DNA of 64,000 nt from Candidatus Kryptoniota bacterium. GTDB lineage: Bacteria; Bacteroidota; Ignavibacteria; Kryptoniales; JAKASW01. Location: positions 1 to 64,000 of the forward strand of contig DATCTN010000019.1 of assembly GCA_036567965.1 (NCBI GenBank), written 5' to 3'. Within the stretch, counting starts at the first letter, position 1, and every line of letters begins with the position of its first letter. Positions 1 to 9,555 of the stretch are shown one piece after another. The notes beneath the pieces are model-generated. The model was given only the letters and a program-made list of their open reading frames with translations, was not told where the DNA came from and made no database searches. The position numbers were made by a program, and so were the translations under genes.

Positions 1-479
1 TCTTTATTGTTCACTTTCTTTTGTCCCGAAGGGATCCCTTCGGGACTCACCCAAAAGTCCCGCTCTTTGGGATCCCGTTCATCGTATGGTTGTTTCTGAA
101 CGGGAAAAGTGAACCGAAAGTCCGCCTTCTGCGGATGCGCCGCATGTAAAATAATCGGAGGCGCAAAAAGGGTGCCCGCGAAAATGGTCCCGACTAACGT
201 CGGGATCGTCCCGTGCTCAGCTATATGCGATTTTTTGAATAGCTTTCCAAGTCCTGCCCCTGACAAAAAATCGCTTCAAGCAGACGTAGAGTCGAGAAGA
301 AGCTCCTCCTACCCGACGGGACTCCATTTTCGCAAAGGGCACATTTGAGGTTGAAATTAAGGCAGTATGCAAGAACCAATCGAAAAATTGAACGAACATG
401 GTTTCGGGCAAAACGTGCGATCAGTTTTACCTTTTTACCTTTAACTTTTCACGTCCGGTTAATATATTTTTCGACTTGA
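1..479. repeat. Intergenic region with GTCCCGA-type inverted repeats
   Basis: No convincing gene is present. The stretch contains a perfect 24-bp palindrome at 23-46 (arms GTCCCGAAGGGA / TCCCTTCGGGAC), a 7-bp stem CCCGTTC/GAACGGG at 74-80 and 98-104, and a 7-bp stem TCCCGAC-taac-GTCGGGA at 188-205. The same TCCCGAA/TTCGGGA word recurs in the gap after the alanine dehydrogenase gene. This looks like a cluster of REP-like palindromes rather than a terminator, because no T-tract follows the stems. A TATATTTT box at 463-470 could be a degenerate Bacteroidota -7 element, but it lies very close to the next start codon. Confidence 0.6.
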
Positions 480-1811
480 ATGCAGAATAATCACCCGAAG
501 AAAATGGGCCGCACTCGCAAACGCACCTCATCTGCAAACGCCAACGCCCAACAGGATCATTTCACCGAACCTTTCTGCCGGAAATTATCCAGCGGAATCA
601 CTGTCGTCGGTGAAGAGATCTCAACGGTCGAAAGCGTTGCGCTCGGCGTGTGGGTCAACCTAGGATCACGTGACGAGAAGACAAACGAGAACGGGCTGAC
701 ACATCTGATCGAGCACATGGTCTTCAAGGGTACGAAAAACTTCACGGCAAACGAAATTGTCGGAGCCATTGAGAATCGCGGCGGCTATATAAACGCTTTT
801 ACCACGAAGGAGTTTTCGTGCTACTACGCGAAAGTTTTCAAAGAAGATCTCGAAGAGAGTATAAGAGTTCTCTCTGACCTCGTGTTGTATCCGAGATTTG
901 AAAAAGAAGACCTTCGGAACGAACGGAAAGTGGTCTTGTCGGAGCTGCAGGAAGCGTTGGACGATCCGGAAGATTGGGGAATGGATTTTATCGAGGAGAA
1001 GATTTTCGCGGGCAATCCGCTTTCGCTGCCGATTATCGGGAAACCGACAGGACTTCGCTCTTACGACATCGACGACCTTCACGAATTCCATTCCAGAAAA
1101 TTTACCGCCGACAGGCTTGTGATAAGTATCGCCGGAAATTTCAACCGGCATACTCTCATCGAAATGATAACCAGATATTTTTCATCGCTACCCAGGTCGT
1201 CGAGAATTTTCATCAGGAAAAAACCTGTCGACAACGGCTCGACTGATTATACAGTACACCGCGGATATGGCAGGCAGGCGCATATACTTCTGGGCGCGCG
1301 CGGTCCCGGGCTCAACGATCCTGATCGGTTTTCCGCCTCTATGGCCGGCATCATTCTTGGAGACGGTTCAAGCTCCAGATTGTACAAGAGCGTTAGAGAA
1401 AAAGAAGGGCTTGCGTACTCTATTTACTCGTATGGATCGGCGTACGCGGACTCCGGAATGGCAGGAATCTACGCGTGCACTTCGACGGGAGATGTGTCGC
1501 GGGCCGAAGACAGAATTCTCAAAACAATTTCCGGGTTTGTCATTAACGGTCCCACAGACGAAGAGGTAAAGCGATCCAGGGCGCAGATGAAAGCAGGAAT
1601 CGTTTTCGCCCTCGAGAATCTGTGGGATAGAGCCTCACTTTTTGCCAGAGACGCACTTTACTATAAGGGAAGGTCCGATGTGTCCGAGTCTCTTGAATCG
1701 ATAGGGAAAACTACGGGCGCAGAAATCGCGGTCGCCGCAAGGAAATACCTCGCGGCCGACAAAATCACCAGCGTTAAGATCCTTCCTCATAAAAAGGAGA
1801 AAACTAAATGA
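480..1811 (+). CDS. M16 family zinc metallopeptidase (insulinase / processing peptidase-like)
   Basis: The 443-residue product has the inverted zinc motif HLIEH at residues 75-79 and a third zinc-ligand glutamate at about 155 in SELQE, which is the spacing of M16 peptidases. The length fits the single-chain bacterial M16B type related to mitochondrial processing peptidase (YmxG-like), with an active N-terminal half and an inactive C-terminal half. No signal peptide is obvious; the first 25 residues are polar and basic. The start at 480 has no Shine-Dalgarno, and the in-frame ATG at 504 is a possible alternative. The stop overlaps the start of the alanine dehydrogenase gene by ATGA, so the two are probably translated together. 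The peptide substrate cannot be deduced. Confidence 0.93.
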   Translation: MQNNHPKKMGRTRKRTSSANANAQQDHFTEPFCRKLSSGITVVGEEISTVESVALGVWVNLGSRDEKTNENGLTHLIEHMVFKGTKNFTANEIVGAIENRGGYINAFTTKEFSCYYAKVFKEDLEESIRVLSDLVLYPRFEKEDLRNERKVVLSELQEALDDPEDWGMDFIEEKIFAGNPLSLPIIGKPTGLRSYDIDDLHEFHSRKFTADRLVISIAGNFNRHTLIEMITRYFSSLPRSSRIFIRKKPVDNGSTDYTVHRGYGRQAHILLGARGPGLNDPDRFSASMAGIILGDGSSSRLYKSVREKEGLAYSIYSYGSAYADSGMAGIYACTSTGDVSRAEDRILKTISGFVINGPTDEEVKRSRAQMKAGIVFALENLWDRASLFARDALYYKGRSDVSESLESIGKTTGAEIAVAARKYLAADKITSVKILPHKKEKTK

Positions 1812-2923
1812 TAGTCGGATTGCTGAAGGAAATTAAATCAAATGAGAACCGGGTCGCGTTGCTTCCGGCAGGTGTCGAGTTGCTCGCGGCGCATGGAAAC
1901 AAGATAATTGTCGAAAAGAACGCGGGCCTTGCCAGCGGATTCCCGGACGAAATGTATAAGAGAGCGGGCGCGAAGATCATATCGACCGCGGCTGAAGTCT
2001 ATGAATCTGCAGACATGATTATGAAGGTGAAAGAGCCGATAAAATCCGAGTATAAACTCATCAGAAAAGGACAGATTGTCTTTACGTATTTCCATTTTGC
2101 CGCCAGCAAGGAACTGACTGAAGCGATGATGAAATCGAACGGGATCTGCATCGCCTACGAGACCGTGCAGAAGTCAGACTATTCGCTTCCGCTCCTCATA
2201 CCGATGAGCGAGGTGGCTGGAAGAATGGCTCCGCAAGAGGGCGCGAAGTATATCGAAAAGCCGATGGGCGGCAGAGGTGTCCTGCTCGGCGGAGTGCCGG
2301 GAGTAGAGCCGGCCGACGTGATTGTCCTCGGCGGCGGTGTAGTCGGACAGAACGCAGCGAGGATCGCTGCCGGGTTCGGAGCAAGAGTCACTTTACTCGA
2401 CAGCAACTTGTCCAAGCTGCGGTACCTGGACGATGTCATGCCTAGGAATGTCCAAACGCTCGCATCAAATCCTTACAACATACGAAAGTCCGTATCGCGG
2501 GCTGATGTCGTCATCGGTGCCGTGCTGATACCGGGTGCGAAAGCACCGAAACTCGTGACGAAGGAAATGCTCAAGGATATGAAGGAGGGTTCGGTTATCA
2601 TCGACGTGTCCGTCGACCAGGGCGGATGCATCGAGACGTGTCACCCGACTACTCATGAAAACCCGACTTACGTGGTCGATGGTGTGGTTCATTATTGTGT
2701 CGCGAACATGCCGGGCGCGGTGCCGTTCACTTCCACGATCGCTCTCACGAATGCAACACTCCCTTATTCAATTGAGATTGCGGGAAGCGGCTGGGAGAAA
2801 GCGGTCAGGCAGAATAACGAAATCAAGCTCGGCCTGAACATGGCGCACGGAAAAATTACCTACAAACACGTCGCCGAAGCGTTCGATTTCGATTATACGC
2901 CTGTCGAAGAAATCCTGAGGTGA
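1808..2923 (+). CDS. ald: Alanine dehydrogenase
   Basis: This 371-residue enzyme should catalyse NAD+-dependent oxidative deamination of L-alanine to pyruvate and ammonia, reversibly, in the cytoplasm. The family's key residues fall at the canonical positions: Arg15 (NENRVAL), Lys75 (KVKEP) and His96 (YFHFAAS). The NAD-binding Rossmann loop GGGVVGQNAA follows at about 175, with acidic DSN at the end of the second strand. The length matches the usual 370-375. The ATG at 1808 lies inside the stop of the M16 peptidase gene, which indicates translational coupling; the pairing with a peptidase suggests amino-acid catabolism but is not proof of it. Confidence 0.97.
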   Translation: MIVGLLKEIKSNENRVALLPAGVELLAAHGNKIIVEKNAGLASGFPDEMYKRAGAKIISTAAEVYESADMIMKVKEPIKSEYKLIRKGQIVFTYFHFAASKELTEAMMKSNGICIAYETVQKSDYSLPLLIPMSEVAGRMAPQEGAKYIEKPMGGRGVLLGGVPGVEPADVIVLGGGVVGQNAARIAAGFGARVTLLDSNLSKLRYLDDVMPRNVQTLASNPYNIRKSVSRADVVIGAVLIPGAKAPKLVTKEMLKDMKEGSVIIDVSVDQGGCIETCHPTTHENPTYVVDGVVHYCVANMPGAVPFTSTIALTNATLPYSIEIAGSGWEKAVRQNNEIKLGLNMAHGKITYKHVAEAFDFDYTPVEEILR

Positions 2924-3317
2924 CTCGCGAATCCCGTTAAGTTGGTAGTGACTCATTTCGACATGCTTCGTCATGCTGAACCCTGTCCCGAAGTGTTTCT
3001 GTTCGGGATTGTCCCGCCCTGCGCCTACGCACCAGAGCGCTTCCGCCTACATTTCGTTTCGGCGGACGGATCGGCGCGCAGGTGCGGGATGCCGCCTCAT
3101 TTAAGAATCTATAATGAAGGAGCGGCAGTTCAGCATCTATTTCCAGACCCCGAAATCCGACCCTGGCGGAATCGTCTCCGACGGACCAGCCTGCACTGGA
3201 GTGCTCCTATCCAGTGTTCGGGGTGACAGGAATGATTCAAAACGAGTCATCGCCGTTAAGTTGCGGCACATGAAATATTTTTTTAGTTTGTTTTTGTAAA
3301 TAGATGGGTCAAAATAA
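2924..3317. repeat. Intergenic region with REP-like inverted repeats
   Basis: About 394 bp with no credible gene. It contains a TCCCGAA/TTCGGGA stem at 2986-3008 like those before 480. It also has a split inverted pair, CATGCTGAAC near 2972-2981 against GTTCAGCATC at 3127-3136, and the words CCCCGAA near 3148 and TTCGGGG near 3217. The word CCGTTAAGTTG occurs at both ends (near 2934 and 3254). These nested inverted and direct repeats look like a decayed palindromic element. An AT-rich stretch just before nuoG (3270-3317) may hold its promoter, but no clear -33/-7 pair is visible. Confidence 0.5.
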
Positions 3318-4991
3318 ATGGCTAAAGTAACGATAGAAGGCAAAACTGTCGAGGTAGAGAACGGCACGACCGTAATTCGTGCCGCGGCTCAGGCAGGCAT
3401 CGAGGTGCCGCATTTTTGCTGGCATCCGGGACTGTCTGTTGCAGGTAACTGCAGAATGTGTCTCGTAGAAATCGAGAAGATGCCCAAGCTCGCGATCGCG
3501 TGCGCGACACAGGTGGCAGACGGCATGGTGGTACACGTGAATTCCGAAAAGGCGGTCGAGGCGAGAAAGGCGATTCTCGAATTCATTCTCATCAATCATC
3601 CCCTCGATTGCCCGATCTGCGACGAGGCAGGTGAATGCAATCTCCAGGATTACACTTACAGTCACGGACCGGGTCAAAGCAAATTCACCGAATCCAAGAA
3701 TAAGAAACCAAAACGGGTACCTCTTGGACCGAACGTGGTCTACGATGCCGAGCGATGTATACTCTGCTCGCGCTGTATCAGGTTCATGGATGAAATTGCG
3801 AAAGAGCCGACGCTGACATTTGTCGAGCGGGGAGACAGAGTGTATATCGATACTTTCCCCGGCAAAGATCTCGACAATCCCTATTCGATGAATGTTATCG
3901 ACCTCTGTCCCGTAGGTGCGCTTACGAATCGCGACTACAGGTTCAAGGCGAGAGTGTGGGAGACTTCGTCCACAGAAGGGATCTGTCCCGGCTGCGCACG
4001 CGGCTGCAATATAAACATCTGGGTAAGGAACAATGAAATACTTCGCCTCACGCCGCGCTTCAATCCCGATGTGAACAATTACTGGATGTGCGACAGCGGC
4101 AGGCTTACTTCCTTCAGAGACGTCAATTCCGTTGAGCGGATCAATTCTCCTCTCGTGCGAAAGGACGGAACCCTGCAGGAAGTCGGATGGGACGAGGCGA
4201 TCGCGCATGCCGCCGAACTCATCAAGCCTTTTCCCAAAGATGAGATCGCGGTTTTCGGCTCCGCCTATGCATCGGTGGAGGATAATTATGTCCTCCAGAA
4301 GTTTGCCAGACAGGTTCTAAACACTCAGAATATCGATTTTATCAGACATGAAGATGGCACAGACGATACGATGTTGATCCGTGCGGATAAGACGCCAAAT
4401 ACGTTCGGCGCTCGTGAAGCCGGTGTAGTCTCGGGAAAAGGTATCGACTCCAGGAAAATATTCGAACTGATTTCTTCAGGGAAGATCAAGGCTCTATATA
4501 TCATGGACGATGACATAGCGGTGTCGAAGGAGATCGAAGATTTGCTCGCTCGGCTGGATCTGCTCATTGTGAACCACTGGACTCTCAACAAAACCACGCG
4601 GCTTGCCGATGTCGTCTTCCCGAGCGCGACGTTCGCGGAAAAGCACGGCACGTTCGTGAATTTCCTCGGACGCGTTCAGCTCTTCAAGCCCGCGGTATCC
4701 ACGCTCGAGCAGGAACGAGTGCCTGGACGGTATAATATGAGCAGGTTGGACAAATTCGGCAGCCCGTTCGACAAGTGGAACATGGGCGCACGCCGAAATG
4801 TCAGGTCCTCGTGGGAGATCGTGTCCGCGATCGGCAGCCTTCTCGGCGGAAAGATGAGATACCAATCCGCACAGAAGGTCTTCGACGAGATCGCGCAGAC
4901 AATCCCTGCCTTCAAAGGAATGTCTTACCAAAAGCTCGGCGACCGCGGTGCGCTCCTGAAGAAGTCCAAAGAAGAAGCGTTCGTACAATGA
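3318..4991 (+). CDS. nuoG: NADH-quinone oxidoreductase subunit G
   Basis: This is the iron-sulfur subunit of the complex I peripheral arm. An N-terminal [2Fe-2S] ferredoxin domain has Cys34, 45, 48 and 62. A His94-Cys98-Cys101-Cys107 site fits the His-ligated [4Fe-4S] cluster, and CILCSRC plus DLCPVGA the next cluster. CPGCARGC with a distant Cys is the N7-type site that only some NuoG proteins keep. The rest resembles a shortened molybdopterin-oxidoreductase-like domain. At 557 residues it is shorter than many NuoG proteins (about 700-900). The stop overlaps the nuoH start by ATGA. The neighbouring nuoE and nuoF genes of classical operons are absent here. Confidence 0.93.
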   Translation: MAKVTIEGKTVEVENGTTVIRAAAQAGIEVPHFCWHPGLSVAGNCRMCLVEIEKMPKLAIACATQVADGMVVHVNSEKAVEARKAILEFILINHPLDCPICDEAGECNLQDYTYSHGPGQSKFTESKNKKPKRVPLGPNVVYDAERCILCSRCIRFMDEIAKEPTLTFVERGDRVYIDTFPGKDLDNPYSMNVIDLCPVGALTNRDYRFKARVWETSSTEGICPGCARGCNINIWVRNNEILRLTPRFNPDVNNYWMCDSGRLTSFRDVNSVERINSPLVRKDGTLQEVGWDEAIAHAAELIKPFPKDEIAVFGSAYASVEDNYVLQKFARQVLNTQNIDFIRHEDGTDDTMLIRADKTPNTFGAREAGVVSGKGIDSRKIFELISSGKIKALYIMDDDIAVSKEIEDLLARLDLLIVNHWTLNKTTRLADVVFPSATFAEKHGTFVNFLGRVQLFKPAVSTLEQERVPGRYNMSRLDKFGSPFDKWNMGARRNVRSSWEIVSAIGSLLGGKMRYQSAQKVFDEIAQTIPAFKGMSYQKLGDRGALLKKSKEEAFVQ

Positions 4992-6007
4992 TGACTGTGG
5001 TAGTTGCTCTGATAAAGATTATTGTTCTCTTATTGGTAGTACTTGGAGCCGTTGCTTATCTCGTCCTGCTCGAAAGGAAAGTGAGCGCGTATATGCAGGA
5101 CAGGATCGGCCCCAATCGGGTAGGTCCTAAAGGATTATTCCAGCCGTTTGCGGATATTCTGAAACTCGTTCTCAAAGAGCTGATCGTGCCGGCGAAAGCG
5201 AACAAGTTCATCCACGCACTCGCACCGGTGATCTCGATAACGGTCGCGCTTGCGGCGCTGGCCGTAATACCATTAGGCAATTACATCGTGGTTGCCGGTC
5301 AGCAGATAAAACTGATGATCGCGGATGTGAATGTCGGAATATTGTATATCCTCGCGATGTCCTCGCTAGGCGTTTACGGAGTTACTCTCAGCGGGTGGGC
5401 GTCGAACAACAAGTATTCTTTGCTCGGAGGATTGCGATCGTCTGCGCAAATGATAAGCTACGAACTTTCTCTCGGACTCAGCATCATCGGCGTGCTCATG
5501 ATCGACGGAACTCTCCGACTCGATAAGATAGTCGAAGCGCAAGTCGGCTGGCATTGGAATATCTTCTATCAGCCGGTCGGATTTCTTGTTTTCGTTACTG
5601 CTGCGTTCGCTGAAACGAACCGCCTCCCGTTCGATTTGCCTGAAGCGGAGCCGGAACTCGTCGGCGGCTACCACACAGAGTACAGCGGCATGCGATGGGG
5701 CCTGTTCTTCCTTTCCGAATACACAAACATGATTGTCTCGAGCGCCCTGATGGCAACGCTCTATTTCGGTGGATGGTCCCTGCCTTACGTCAACTACCCG
5801 GCAATGTCGCCGAACGTTGCTGCACTCGTCCAGGTCGCAACCATAATCGCGAAGACCGGAATTTTTATTTTCATTTACATGTGGGTGCGCTGGACGCTGC
5901 CGCGCTTCAGGTACGACCAGCTGATGAACGTCGGATGGAAGATCATGCTGCCGCTGGCTTTCCTGAACCTGATTGGAACGGGCGCGGTCATGCTGGCGGT
6001 TAAGTAA
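4988..6007 (+). CDS. nuoH: NADH-quinone oxidoreductase subunit H
   Basis: This hydrophobic 339-residue membrane subunit of complex I helps form the quinone-binding site. The start at 4988 gives a product beginning MMTVVVALI and matches the family length of about 330-350. The longer open frame upstream is only the other frame of nuoG. Hallmarks are LERKVSAYMQDRIGPNRVG near the N-terminus and ETNRLPFDLPEAEPELVGGY, followed by YSGMRWGLFFLSEY. About eight membrane segments are visible. It overlaps nuoG by ATGA and is followed by nuoI after 13 nt. Confidence 0.96.
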   Translation: MMTVVVALIKIIVLLLVVLGAVAYLVLLERKVSAYMQDRIGPNRVGPKGLFQPFADILKLVLKELIVPAKANKFIHALAPVISITVALAALAVIPLGNYIVVAGQQIKLMIADVNVGILYILAMSSLGVYGVTLSGWASNNKYSLLGGLRSSAQMISYELSLGLSIIGVLMIDGTLRLDKIVEAQVGWHWNIFYQPVGFLVFVTAAFAETNRLPFDLPEAEPELVGGYHTEYSGMRWGLFFLSEYTNMIVSSALMATLYFGGWSLPYVNYPAMSPNVAALVQVATIIAKTGIFIFIYMWVRWTLPRFRYDQLMNVGWKIMLPLAFLNLIGTGAVMLAVK

Positions 6008-6020
6008 TAAGAGGCAGTTG

Positions 6021-6545
6021 ATGGATAACAACGGAAACGATCAAAAGGATGGAAGAGATAAATTGAAACCCAAGATGACATTCTGGGAGAAACTCTACTT
6101 TCCCGAAATACTCCACGGAATGTCGATCACTATGAGAGCATTCTTCAGACCGAAGTTCACGAGGCAATATCCGGAAGAGCGCTGGGTTCCGCCGCCTGTT
6201 TTCAGGGGACGCCCGGTCCTCGTGATGGAAGATGAAACCGGTATCGAGAGATGCGTAGCATGCGGACTGTGTGCGCGTGTTTGTCCGTCCCTTGCGATAG
6301 AAGTTCAAGCGGCTGAAACTGAACTCGACAAGGAAAGATATCCTGAACGGTTCGAGATAAATATGCTAAGGTGCATATTCTGCGGCTTCTGCGAAGAGGT
6401 ATGTCCGGAAGAAGCGATAATTATGAGCAAGGATTTTGAACTGACATTCACCAATCCGAAAGACGCGGTGTATGGACTCGACAAGCTTCTGATGCCGGCG
6501 TCCCAATTGAAAGACAGACTTGAGTTTCTAAAACAGTATCGCTGA
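6021..6545 (+). CDS. nuoI: NADH-quinone oxidoreductase subunit I
   Basis: The 174-residue product has two [4Fe-4S] ferredoxin motifs, CVACGLCARVCP and CIFCGFCEEVCP, expected to hold clusters N6a and N6b that pass electrons towards the quinone site. The ATG at 6021 is preferred because GAGG lies at 6011-6014 and the segment upstream is inside nuoH. The N-terminal 20 residues are unusually polar. It is third in the nuoGHI run. No nuoJ-N follows; a secreted amylase gene begins 4 nt after the stop, so the remaining complex I genes must lie elsewhere. Confidence 0.96.
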   Translation: MDNNGNDQKDGRDKLKPKMTFWEKLYFPEILHGMSITMRAFFRPKFTRQYPEERWVPPPVFRGRPVLVMEDETGIERCVACGLCARVCPSLAIEVQAAETELDKERYPERFEINMLRCIFCGFCEEVCPEEAIIMSKDFELTFTNPKDAVYGLDKLLMPASQLKDRLEFLKQYR

Positions 6546-6549
6546 GCAA

Positions 6550-8391
6550 ATGAATTTTATTCGATTGTCGAGGGCTGGCTGTTACGCGTCGCTGGCCCTA
6601 TTTTTTTGTTTACATGTCACCGCTGCTGGTGCGATGGAGAAGGAATTGGGACAGACATTCCGGTTGAACCTTACCGAAGGCTGGACATTCAAACCTGATC
6701 CGAATAATTCGGGCATAAAAGAAAATTGGATGGCCGGGTCGGGTAATGACGGAAGTTGGCAGAAGTATGAGCTGCCCGACTATTGGACGAGGCATTTGAT
6801 CCGTCATGAGGAACCGGGTACGAGATGGTTCACAAATAATTTCACTCTCTCGGATCTCGGGGAAAGTCTCTTGCTCTATGTTTCGGGAATTGATAATGAT
6901 GCAACCTTTTTCCTGAACGGAAAAGAGATCGGAAAGTCGTCGGGCTATTCGGAAGACGTCTCGTTCGAGGTGGGAAAATATGCGGCCGTTGGGAATAACA
7001 GACTCGCCGTAAGACTTAATCGCACTGTCGGAACGGAGAAGATTTACGGGCCGATTTCTCTCGTCCAAAAATCAAGCCTCCCCGCTGTCACCCGACAAAA
7101 AATATCTCTTGAACACGCCAGGAAAAGCGCGAAGTGGGTTGAAGATGCTGTCATATATGAGTTGTACTCGCGGTCATTTTCAAAAGATGAGAGTTTCAAG
7201 TCCGTAATAAAGGCAATTCCAGAATTGAAGAAAATGGGCGTGACGGTAATCTGGTTAATGCCGATCAACCCGATCGGGAAACTCCATCGGAAGGGATCGT
7301 TCGGAAGTCCATATTCAATTCAGGATTATTACAAAATCAACCCGGAGTATGGAACACTCGACGATCTCGAGTCTCTTGTCAAAGCTGTTCATGAATCCGG
7401 ATTGCATATTATCATCGACCTCGTGATCAATCATACCGCCTGGGACAACCCTCTCATCAGGGAACATCCTGACTGGTACAAACACGACAGTTCAGGAAAT
7501 ATTATCGCGCCCAATCCGGATTGGACGGACGTGGCGCAACTTGATTATTCAAAGCCTGCCCTGCGGCAGTACATGATCGACATGATGAAATACTGGGTGC
7601 GCGACGTCGGTATCGACGGATTCAGATGCGACGTGGCAGAAATGGTCCCCCTTGATTTCTGGAATGAAGCGCGCGCCGGGCTCGACAGCATAAAACCGGT
7701 GATGATGCTCGCGGAGGGTTCGCGGCCCGCAATGCACCTGAAAGCATTCGACCTCACCTATGCATGGAATATATACGATGTTCTTGGAAAGATTTTCGAG
7801 GGAACGACGCGAGCGACCGCAATCGACAGCGTGCTCGATAGGGAAGCCCGCGAATTTCCTTCGGGTTCGCTTCGACTCAGGTTCAACACGAACCACGACA
7901 AGAATGCGTTCGACGCTCCCTCAATAGAGAGGTATGGACCTGCCGGCGACAGTATGACTGCTGCTTTGATCGCGACTTTGCCGGGAGTGCCGCTCGTTTA
8001 CAACGGTGACGAAGTCGGAAATCCGGAACGTCTCTCGTTATTCGAGCAGGTTCCTATCGACTGGACAGTGAAGAACCGCTTCAGCGAGTTCTATAAAGAA
8101 ATACTCGAGATCCGTCGGACACACGACGCGCTACTTTCGGGGGAATATCATTCTCTTGCGACTAGCGATCCGCGGGACGTGTTTGCATTCGAGAGAAGAA
8201 CCGGAAACAGCACAGTGGTTTGCGTTTTCAATTTTTCAAAGCAGCCTCTGGAGAATTTCGAAGTCGATATCGAAGATGCGTCTTCGCCTGTCATGATCGA
8301 CGCGTTGAGCGGAAACCGGATCCACTTAACGGATCATAAGCTGGCATTAACGCTCAAGGCTCGCGGGTTTGCGATATTGTCGGCACCATAA
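6550..8391 (+). CDS. Secreted GH13 alpha-amylase family glycoside hydrolase
   Basis: A signal peptide of about 28 residues (ending TAAGA) is followed by a beta-sandwich resembling a galactose-binding or GH2 sugar-binding fold (about 35-175), then a GH13 barrel. The conserved GH13 regions are DLVINH, GFRCD with nucleophile Asp361, acid/base Glu389 in LAEG, and NTNHD with Asp450. A C-terminal beta domain follows. It should hydrolyse or transfer alpha-glucans or maltodextrins outside the cytoplasm. The gene starts 4 nt after nuoI, an odd operon partner, and a YjbQ gene follows 23 nt later. The exact specificity cannot be read from sequence. Confidence 0.92.
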   Translation: MNFIRLSRAGCYASLALFFCLHVTAAGAMEKELGQTFRLNLTEGWTFKPDPNNSGIKENWMAGSGNDGSWQKYELPDYWTRHLIRHEEPGTRWFTNNFTLSDLGESLLLYVSGIDNDATFFLNGKEIGKSSGYSEDVSFEVGKYAAVGNNRLAVRLNRTVGTEKIYGPISLVQKSSLPAVTRQKISLEHARKSAKWVEDAVIYELYSRSFSKDESFKSVIKAIPELKKMGVTVIWLMPINPIGKLHRKGSFGSPYSIQDYYKINPEYGTLDDLESLVKAVHESGLHIIIDLVINHTAWDNPLIREHPDWYKHDSSGNIIAPNPDWTDVAQLDYSKPALRQYMIDMMKYWVRDVGIDGFRCDVAEMVPLDFWNEARAGLDSIKPVMMLAEGSRPAMHLKAFDLTYAWNIYDVLGKIFEGTTRATAIDSVLDREAREFPSGSLRLRFNTNHDKNAFDAPSIERYGPAGDSMTAALIATLPGVPLVYNGDEVGNPERLSLFEQVPIDWTVKNRFSEFYKEILEIRRTHDALLSGEYHSLATSDPRDVFAFERRTGNSTVVCVFNFSKQPLENFEVDIEDASSPVMIDALSGNRIHLTDHKLALTLKARGFAILSAP

Positions 8392-8414
8392 CGGATCCAG
8401 TAGAAAGGACAAAC

Positions 8415-8828
8415 ATGAAATCACACACCGATTATTTGTGGTTCAACACGAAGAACCGTAAAGAGCTTGTCAACATAACTGGTGATATCGAAAAGAACGT
8501 CAAGGCAAGCGGAGTGCAGGAGGGGCTTTGTCTCGTAAGCGCCATGCATATTACGAGCGGGATCTGGGTGAACGACGAGGAGGGGGGTCTCAAACAGGAC
8601 CTGATGGAATTGCTCGAGGTTCTTGCGCCATTCAAGCCGGAATATCGACATCACAGAACAGGTGAGGACAATGCAGACGCTCATCTGAAGAGAACACTAA
8701 TTCACCACCAGGCGGTTTTACCGATCACCAAAGGCAAACTCGATCTCGGTCCGTGGGAACAGGTATTCTACGCGGAGTTTGACGGCCAGAGAAGGAAAAG
8801 AGTAGTAATAAAAATCATCGGTGAATAG
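8415..8828 (+). CDS. yjbQ: YjbQ / UPF0047 family protein
   Basis: The 137-residue product shows the UPF0047 signature: [17 protein letters not shown], then [42 protein letters not shown]. The conserved histidines probably bind a metal. Family members show weak thiamine-phosphate synthase activity, but the true physiological role is uncertain. GAAAGGA lies about 7 nt before the ATG. The gene ends 4 nt before the convergent ZIP transporter gene. Confidence 0.92.
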   Translation: MKSHTDYLWFNTKNRKELVNITGDIEKNVKASGVQEGLCLVSAMHITSGIWVNDEEGGLKQDLMELLEVLAPFKPEYRHHRTGEDNADAHLKRTLIHHQAVLPITKGKLDLGPWEQVFYAEFDGQRRKRVVIKIIGE

Positions 8829-8832
8829 GGGT

Positions 8833-9555
8833 TCAGCCCTTCGCGACTTGGATTACCGCGTACAGGATAGAGATTCCCAGAAGAGTCATTACCGTCGTGA
8901 GAACCTTCGGGTGGGCGTGGTAGCTTTCGGGAAGGAGCTCACTCGCGCCGATATAAATAAAAAATCCGCAGAAGATCGCAAGCACGTTCCCAAGCATGTT
9001 TTCCGGAAGCGTGAAAAATCGCGTGAGGAGAATTCCCAGTACGGGCGCAAGGGCGTCGGTGAGGAGCCAGAGAGATGCTTTCTTCCTGTTGCCGTTATCC
9101 TTGAGAATCAGGCTTACCGTATTTATTCCGTCTGAAAAATCGTGAGTCAACACAGCTGCTGTCACTATTGCACCGACGGCTGCTGATACCTGGAACGCGA
9201 AACCTATCACGGTCCCATCCAGGAACGAATGCATCGATAAGCTTGCCGCGCCAAGTGTGCCACGATGCTGAAGTACCCCATGCTCCTCGTCAGCTTTCGA
9301 AAGCAGTATCACGGCGCGATCCAGGACAAGATACATAATGAATCCCACCCCGATCATAATGGAAGTCGTTGCGGCCTTTGTTCCGCTGATCTCCAGACTG
9401 ATCGCTTCCGGAAGAAGGTCGAAAAATGCTACGCCTATTACAGCGCCCGCACTGAAGCCAAGGATCAGATGGAGCTTGTCCCTGTACTTGAGGGCGAAAA
9501 GTCCTCCGAACAGCGTCGATATAAATGTTGCAATCCCGATTATTGCAACGGTCAT
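8833..9555 (-). CDS. ZIP family divalent metal transporter
   Basis: This 240-residue membrane protein has about eight hydrophobic segments. The two metal-binding helices carry HSFLDG and HDFSDG, corresponding to the HNxxDG/HExPEG motifs of ZIP transporters; it should import zinc or iron/manganese. A short His/Asp/Glu-containing loop (SKADEEHG) lies between helices 3 and 4. It is divergent from the Nramp gene across a 208-bp gap, so the two metal importers may share regulation. Confidence 0.9.
   Translation of the reverse strand: MTVAIIGIATFISTLFGGLFALKYRDKLHLILGFSAGAVIGVAFFDLLPEAISLEISGTKAATTSIMIGVGFIMYLVLDRAVILLSKADEEHGVLQHRGTLGAASLSMHSFLDGTVIGFAFQVSAAVGAIVTAAVLTHDFSDGINTVSLILKDNGNRKKASLWLLTDALAPVLGILLTRFFTLPENMLGNVLAIFCGFFIYIGASELLPESYHAHPKVLTTVMTLLGISILYAVIQVAKG

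Noticed and set aside
109-348. 79-residue plus-strand ORF in the first intergenic region
   Set aside because: It runs through palindromic repeats, is rich in Pro/Ser/Arg, has no Shine-Dalgarno and resembles no family.
3309-4208. 299-residue minus-strand ORF opposite nuoG
   Set aside because: It is the antisense shadow of nuoG, whose cluster-binding motifs are intact.
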